Below are positions 31,838-35,884 of a stretch of DNA of 35,884 nucleotides, one piece after another. Below the pieces are notes generated by a model, which did no database searches, was not told the DNA's origin, and saw only the letters and a program-made list of their open reading frames with translations. Every line of letters starts with the position of its first letter. Position 1 is the first letter of the stretch. The position numbers and the translations under genes are program-made. This DNA is from an uncultured Pelagibacteraceae bacterium (lineage in GTDB: Bacteria > Pseudomonadota > Alphaproteobacteria > Pelagibacterales > Pelagibacteraceae): NCBI GenBank assembly GCA_902569735.1, contig CACFVE010000009.1, positions 1-35,884 on the forward strand. The letters are read 5' to 3'.

Positions 31838-32460
31838 TAGTGTTCAAAAATATCAAACTTAAATCCGTTTTGATCAAGTTCAACTCTTGTGTTTAAAAAA
31901 GTTATACAACTTTTAAATAACTCCATTCTATTTTCTCTTATAAGCATTTTTTCTAACTCAGACTTAATTTTATGCAAATAAATTACATCATTAGCAGCAT
32001 ACTCTAATTGTTTATCTGAAAGATCATTGATATCTTTGTTCCAATCACTGCTGCCTTGGCGTTTATCTAAATTTTTATTGCAAAATTCTTGGGCTAAATT
32101 TTTTAGACCGTGAGCATCCGTATAAGTTCTAACAATTTTTGAAGCTATTTTAGTATCAAAAATATTTTTCATTTTACATTTTAAAAAAAATTCTAGGGCA
32201 CTTTTATCAAATCTTAAAAAGTGACCAATTTTAAGAATTTTATCGTTTTCTAAAACAGAAACTAAGTTTGGAGCTTTGTAAGTTTTTTTATTTGGCTGGA
32301 TAATATAAACGTTTTCTTTTTCATCACAAATTTGGATGAGACTTAATTTATCTCTTTCAGGGATTTGTAGGCCAGTAGCTTCTGTATCTATTGCAATACT
32401 GTTTTTAAATGAATTGGCTATCTCTGAAGTTATGTCCTCTTTAATCTTAATTATTTTCAT
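31837..32460 (-). CDS. RNase D-like 3'-5' exonuclease
   Basis: A 207-aa DEDDy exonuclease domain alone, without the HRDC domains of full-length RNase D. Motif I is AIDTEATGL, motif II lies in KIGHFLRFDKSALEFFL, and motif III is LEYAANDVIYLHKI (Tyr and Asp). Short proteins of this kind are usual in alphaproteobacteria. It is the first gene of the long minus-strand cluster, divergent from the NDUFA9-like gene with only 18 bp between the starts, so its promoter must reach into that gene. Confidence 0.9.
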   Translation of the reverse strand: MKIIKIKEDITSEIANSFKNSIAIDTEATGLQIPERDKLSLIQICDEKENVYIIQPNKKTYKAPNLVSVLENDKILKIGHFLRFDKSALEFFLKCKMKNIFDTKIASKIVRTYTDAHGLKNLAQEFCNKNLDKRQGSSDWNKDINDLSDKQLEYAANDVIYLHKIKSELEKMLIRENRMELFKSCITFLNTRVELDQNGFKFDIFEH

Positions 32461-32478
32461 ATATAGTTTCTAAATATC

Positions 32479-33423
32479 ATGAAAAATCAAATTTGCACAA
32501 TTTTAGGTGGTGGAGGTTTTATAGGAAGATATCTTGTTCGAAATTTGACCAAGAAAAACTACAGATGCATCATATCTACAAGAAATGCTTTTCAAAAAGG
32601 TTATTTAAAGACCCAAGCCACTCCTGGTTCTATAGAGTTGATTAATTGGAGTTCTAATAATTTTGACGAATTAAAAGAATCAATCAAAAACTCTGATGTT
32701 GTCATTAACTTAATCGGGATTCTTTATGAAACTAGAAAACAAAAATTTATGAATATTCATGCAGGTATACCTGAGGCAGTTGCAAAAATATGCGCTCAAT
32801 CAGATGTTAAAAAATTCATTCAAGTAAGCGCAATAGGTGCGAGTGAAAATTCAAAATCTTTATATCAAAGATCTAAATTTCAAGGAGAAGTTAATGCGCT
32901 TACAAATTTTAAAAATACTGTAATTATTAGACCGAGCGTTGTTTGTGGGACAGAAGATAATTTTACTAATTTGTTTTCTAAATTAAGCATTCTACCCATA
33001 ATACCAGTTGTTAAGATGAATTATAAATTTCAACCTATATTAGTTTCAGATGTAGCGGATACAATCGTTAAAGCAATTGAAGCTAAAGACAATCATGGAA
33101 AAATTTATGAAATAGGGGGACCACAAGTTATAAGTTTTGGAGATATGGTTAAATCAATTATGAGAACTCTCAATAAAAAAAGATTTGTAGTAGAAATGCC
33201 AATGCCACTAGCTAAAACTCAAAGCGTACTTATGAGCATGCTTCCCATTCCCCCAATGTTAACGATTGATCAATGTAAAATATTATCTGAAGCAGATAAT
33301 ATCGTTTCAAATAATCATTTAACTTTAGAAGACCTTAACGTAAAGCCATCCGATGTTGAGGAAGCTATGAAAAAATGGTTGTGGAGATATAGAGATGGCG
33401 GACAGTTTGCGAAAGTACAATGA
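32479..33423 (+). CDS. NAD-dependent epimerase/dehydratase, NDUFA9-like
   Basis: A 314-aa atypical short-chain dehydrogenase. The NAD(P) motif is GGGGFIGRYLVRNL at residues 10-23, and a YxxxK pair is present in LYQRSKFQGE. The pattern VINLIGILYETRKQKF and the FQPILVSDVADTIV segment are typical of the complex I assembly/accessory NDUFA9 branch common in alphaproteobacteria. Its substrate or role in complex I here is inferred. It overlaps the next gene by 4 nt. Confidence 0.87.
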   Translation: MKNQICTILGGGGFIGRYLVRNLTKKNYRCIISTRNAFQKGYLKTQATPGSIELINWSSNNFDELKESIKNSDVVINLIGILYETRKQKFMNIHAGIPEAVAKICAQSDVKKFIQVSAIGASENSKSLYQRSKFQGEVNALTNFKNTVIIRPSVVCGTEDNFTNLFSKLSILPIIPVVKMNYKFQPILVSDVADTIVKAIEAKDNHGKIYEIGGPQVISFGDMVKSIMRTLNKKRFVVEMPMPLAKTQSVLMSMLPIPPMLTIDQCKILSEADNIVSNNHLTLEDLNVKPSDVEEAMKKWLWRYRDGGQFAKVQ

Positions 33424-33764
33424 AAAGTATTAGTTTATTATCAGGTTATATTTTTTTAATTTTAGCAACTATAACTGGCATTACTTCAAACAGTTTTTTA
33501 AAAACTACAGAAGGGTTTACTAAACTTGGACCAACTCTCTTTTGTATAGCCAATATGACCGTATGTATATTCTGTCTCTCAAAAGCTATGAGCGTTATTC
33601 CTGTGGGTTTTACTTATGCAACTTATGGAGCTCTTACAATTACAGCGGTAACTTTGTTTGGGATTTTAAAATATAATCAATCACCAAATATTTACGGCAC
33701 TTTAGGTTTAATTTTAATTGTTTCAGGGGTTATACTTCTAAACCTTTTTGGTAAATTAAAATAA
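33420..33764 (+). CDS. SMR-like small membrane transporter lacking the key glutamate
   Basis: A 114-aa protein with four membrane helices, matching the small multidrug resistance family: KTTEGFTKLGP, LSKAMSVIPVGFTYATYGALTI and GTLGLILIVSGVILLNL align well with EmrE-type proteins. The glutamate of helix 1 that carries protons and substrate in EmrE aligns with Gly20 here (ATITGITSNSFLK). Without it, drug/proton exchange is unlikely; another substrate or partner is possible. Its ATG overlaps the epimerase stop. Confidence 0.85.
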   Translation: MKSISLLSGYIFLILATITGITSNSFLKTTEGFTKLGPTLFCIANMTVCIFCLSKAMSVIPVGFTYATYGALTITAVTLFGILKYNQSPNIYGTLGLILIVSGVILLNLFGKLK

Positions 33765-33765
33765 A

Positions 33766-33800
33766 CCCCTGATTTTTTTTAAATCAGGGGCATTTAATTT
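33766..33800. terminator. Bidirectional intrinsic terminator
   Basis: CCCCTGATTT (33766-33775) pairs perfectly with 33781-33790 around a five-T loop. T-rich sequence follows on the plus strand (CATTTAATTTCTTT), and TTTATTTTA on the minus strand. It separates the convergent SMR-like and small lysine-rich genes. Confidence 0.75.
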
Positions 33801-33809
33801 CTTTATAAA

Positions 33810-34007
33810 CTAATTATTTAAAGATGCTGCGATAGGTTCTTTATTTTTGCTAGCTCTTTTCTCAGCAATTTTTTTCTCGATACTAGCTATCTTCAGATCA
33901 ATCTTTGATAGTTTTTTTTGTTTAGTGCTTATCTTATTTTTAAGCTTATCGATGGATCTTTGTATTTTTTTTTTCTTCTTTTCGTTTTTTTTTAATTTTT
34001 TTTTCAT
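33810..34007 (-). CDS. Small lysine-rich coiled-coil protein (65 aa)
   Basis: A 65-aa very basic, fully helical-looking protein. Heptad-like spacing of Ile/Leu (IQRSIDKLKNKI, LSKIDLKIASIEKKI) suggests a short coiled coil. Unlike a chance lysine run it has a strong GGAGG (34014-34018) at good distance, a plausible promoter and a terminator, so I take it as real. Function unknown; nucleic-acid or ribosome contact is a guess from charge. Confidence 0.7.
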   Translation of the reverse strand: MKKKLKKNEKKKKKIQRSIDKLKNKISTKQKKLSKIDLKIASIEKKIAEKRASKNKEPIAASLNN

Positions 34008-34028
34008 AATGTTCCTCCAAAAAAAATA

Positions 34029-34057
34029 ATTCTAAAATAATTAAAAAAATTTTTCAA
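34029..34057 (-). promoter_or_regulatory. Candidate promoter of the 65-aa gene
   Basis: On the minus strand TTGAAA (34057-34052), 17 nt, TAGAAT (34034-34029). The start would be near 34022, giving a leader of about 15 nt that holds the GGAGG. Region is AT-rich, so moderate confidence. Confidence 0.45.
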
Positions 34058-34110
34058 ATGAAATTTAAAAAACCTTTTAAACTTAAAGTAGAAAAAAAAT
34101 TTATATTATC

Positions 34111-35007
34111 TTACGGAACTAATAAATTTATAAATCTGTCTGTTTTTTGGATTTCAAGACTGTTTACGTACCCACAATTTTCACCATCAACCTGAGATAG
34201 AACTTTATTGTTAACACCATTTACTTTTAATCTGTCCAGTTCTTTTTTGATGACACTTTTTGCAGGAGTTAAGTCACCTTTAGTTAAAATCAACCAAACA
34301 TAATAAAGCAATTTTATTCTGGTTAGGTCCTTGAATATGTAAGCCACTATCTTGTTTTCAAATATATTTGTATCGTTTGTAATAGAATGGGGTCCAGCAT
34401 AGTATTTTGAATTAGTGCATAAAATCCAATCAGCCATAATTTTTTCATTATCTACCTCTACTTCCATTTTATTATTTTTTAAAAATAAAAAATGCTGAAA
34501 ACTTTTTAAAGCGAAAATTACTTTTCCGAGATACTTTTTAATATTAGTATTTATGGACTCAACAATTTTAGAGTCAAAACCTATACCGGCCATCAAGAAA
34601 AAATACTTATCATTTATTTTTGCTAATGAAATTTTCTTATGATTATCTGATACGAGGACATTATAAATCTCCTCCGCCTTTTTCTTAATTTGAGTTTCTA
34701 TTTGTAGAATATTTGCAGTGCCTGCAGGTATATATCCAACTAATTTGTCTTTTAAATTATCACTTTTAAACATTTCATTGATACCGAAGCAAACACTTCC
34801 ATCACCGCCAGCAATTACTAACCGATCAAATTGTTTATTAGATAATTCTTTAAACACTTTTCTCGCATGTTCTTCACTTTGAGTTTTAAAAAGATCTACA
34901 ATGTGATTTTTTTCTAGAAGATAAATGACCTCATTAATTAACTTAAGTTTTCTACCACCTGCTGCATTGGCGTTAAATATAACTGCAAAATATAGTTTTT
35001 TACTCAT
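34111..35007 (-). CDS. Diacylglycerol/sphingosine kinase-like lipid kinase
   Basis: A 298-aa protein of the DAGK catalytic / LCB5 family. AVIFNANAAGG near the N-terminus (usual 'NPxaG'), VIAGGDGSVCFGINEM (GGDG at 67-70), GYIPAGTANIL (usual GT.N.) and MAGIGFDSKIV are all in place. It should phosphorylate a lipid such as diacylglycerol at the inner membrane. It is divergent from an LpxH-like gene, a common neighbour in envelope clusters. Confidence 0.87.
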   Translation of the reverse strand: MSKKLYFAVIFNANAAGGRKLKLINEVIYLLEKNHIVDLFKTQSEEHARKVFKELSNKQFDRLVIAGGDGSVCFGINEMFKSDNLKDKLVGYIPAGTANILQIETQIKKKAEEIYNVLVSDNHKKISLAKINDKYFFLMAGIGFDSKIVESINTNIKKYLGKVIFALKSFQHFLFLKNNKMEVEVDNEKIMADWILCTNSKYYAGPHSITNDTNIFENKIVAYIFKDLTRIKLLYYVWLILTKGDLTPAKSVIKKELDRLKVNGVNNKVLSQVDGENCGYVNSLEIQKTDRFINLLVP

Positions 35008-35071
35008 TTTTTAATAAATCTGTAACATATTTATGATTCTACTTGTACTAGAGATTCGTTTTATAAAAAAT

Positions 35072-35884
35072 ATGGAAAAAATTCAAACTAAATCTAAAGG
35101 TAAAATTTTAAATTTTAAAAGTATCTTTATTAGTGATGTTCATCTTGGTCATAGAAAAAGTTCTGCTAATAAACTTTTAGAATTTTACAAACATTCTAGA
35201 TCTGAGAATTTATATTTAGTTGGAGATATTATTGATATCTGGGCTTTAAAAACTAAATTTTACTGGCCTCAAGAACATAATGATGTGATTCAAAAAACAT
35301 TAAGAAAAGCAAGACATGGAACAAAAGTAAAATATATCGTTGGAAATCACGATGATGTCTTTAGAAAATTTTTACCATTACATTTTGGTGATATTGAAGT
35401 TGTAAATAGAGCTATACACGTAACTTCAGATAATAAAAAGTATATCGTTGTTCACGGTGACGCCTGGGATGGAGTAATGAAATATGCTCCATGGTTGTCA
35501 AAAGTAGGTGCTATAGCCTATAGTTTTTTACTTGAATTTAATCTTGTTATCAATTTTTTTAGAAGATTATTCAAAAAAGGTAATTGGTCGTTAGCAAAAT
35601 ATTTAAAACACAAAGTAAAAAATGCAGTGAAATATATAGGTGATTATGAAAAAACTTTAGCAAGTTATGCCAAAAGAAAAAACGCTGATGGAATAATTTG
35701 TGGTCATATCCATCATTCTGCTGATCAAGTTTTAGATGGCGTGAGATATCTAAATTGTGGTGATTGGGTTGAAGGTGCGACTTTCTTAGTGGAACATTTT
35801 GATGGTCGTATGGAAGTCATTGACTGGGATAAAATCAGAGGTGATGTTGTTGATTACGAGCCATATTTAAAAGTGGTTAATAAA
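35072..35884 (+). CDS. LpxH-like metallophosphoesterase (3' end outside window)
   Basis: A calcineurin-like phosphoesterase, open to the end of the window (271 codons seen). The metal motifs are SDVHLGH (Asp22, His24), VGDIIDIW (Asp52), GNHDD (Asn92, His93), VHGD (His128) and CGHIHHS. This matches the UDP-2,3-diacylglucosamine diphosphatase (LpxH-like) group of alphaproteobacteria, a lipid A step; exact activity is inferred. I take the ATG at 35072; an in-frame ATG at 35033 would add 13 residues. Confidence 0.85.
   Translation, partial: MEKIQTKSKGKILNFKSIFISDVHLGHRKSSANKLLEFYKHSRSENLYLVGDIIDIWALKTKFYWPQEHNDVIQKTLRKARHGTKVKYIVGNHDDVFRKFLPLHFGDIEVVNRAIHVTSDNKKYIVVHGDAWDGVMKYAPWLSKVGAIAYSFLLEFNLVINFFRRLFKKGNWSLAKYLKHKVKNAVKYIGDYEKTLASYAKRKNADGIICGHIHHSADQVLDGVRYLNCGDWVEGATFLVEHFDGRMEVIDWDKIRGDVVDYEPYLKVVNK

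Noticed and set aside
33847-34029. Plus-strand hydrophobic frame of 60 codons
   Set aside because: Mirror of the lysine-rich 65-aa gene, which itself has a strong Shine-Dalgarno.
34061-34084. AU-only 10-bp hairpin after the lipid kinase gene
   Set aside because: Could be a weak terminator, but such AU stems arise by chance in this composition.
34060-34196. Short plus-strand frame from the ATG at 34060
   Set aside because: Mostly antisense to the lipid kinase gene, low complexity, no ribosome-binding site.
1-35884. tRNA, rRNA, CRISPR array, prophage or insertion sequence
   Set aside because: Looked for cloverleaf-like GC-rich stretches, regular repeats, integrase or transposase motifs; none seen. 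The GC-rich patch in trpB does not fold as a tRNA.

Overview
The window looks like a contiguous chromosomal piece of a streamlined, AT-rich marine alphaproteobacterium, most likely of the SAR11 (Pelagibacterales) group. The basis is very low GC, lysine- and isoleucine-rich proteins, near-zero intergenic space with many stop/start overlaps, and alphaproteobacterial gene order (aroA-cmk-rpsA-ihfB-pyrF-trpB-trpA-accD-folC next to trxA). I see no tRNA, rRNA, CRISPR array, insertion sequence or prophage. The lineage call is inference from composition and gene order.

Layout. 1-6.2 kb: the end of an EamA-type exporter, a HhH-GPD DNA glycosylase, a DUF1330 protein, a purine salvage pair (phosphoribosyltransferase and AzgA-type permease, facing each other across a terminator), a small lipoprotein, an S9 oligopeptidase and a membrane J-domain protein. 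6.2-11.8 kb: envelope and lipid genes (GT9 glycosyltransferase, DapA-like aldolase, cyclopropane-fatty-acid synthase, NAPE-PLD-like hydrolase, small lipoprotein) and a lysine-rich coiled-coil protein of unknown role. 11.9-15.7 kb: purE-purK facing a run that encodes a TauD-type dioxygenase, an SRAP protein, a flavodoxin-fold oxidoreductase and two small genes of 36 and 51 codons. 15.7-20.7 kb: a free-standing 63-aa gene with a structured leader, an RlmN-type radical SAM enzyme, rmuC, then a leader-controlled operon (RHH-like protein, unknown 100-aa protein, exonuclease I), then trxA. 20.7-32.5 kb: one long minus-strand cluster, rnd-like > kdsD > lptC > lptB > aroA > cmk > rpsA > ihfB > pyrF > trpB (frameshifted) > trpA > accD > folC, most genes overlapping. 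32.5-35.9 kb: an NDUFA9-like epimerase, an SMR-type membrane protein, a small lysine-rich protein, a diacylglycerol-kinase-like protein and an LpxH-like phosphoesterase cut by the window end.

The two most interesting items are non-coding. (1) Upstream of the 63-aa gene, right after a good promoter, are two abutting 24-nt units (15769-15816). Each can form a 5-bp hairpin whose 4-nt loop is complementary to the last 4 nt of the unit, and every helix difference between the units is compensatory. (2) Upstream of an RHH-like gene not shown by simple long-ORF calling (18460-18636), a consensus promoter is followed by a 20-position inverted repeat (18326-18382). Its loop can pair over 9 nt with the Shine-Dalgarno region, and its 3' arm can pair with an overlapping 9 nt. 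That is a plausible translational switch ahead of an exonuclease I operon. I could not match either to an RNA class I know.

Other oddities: a one-nucleotide frameshift in trpB inside a 65% GC patch; an intrinsic terminator whose loop contains the start codon of the next gene; and altered signature residues in FolC (ATP loop), AccD (zinc ribbon), RlmN (GEP motif) and the SMR protein (membrane glutamate). lptA and trpF are not found at their usual neighbouring positions.
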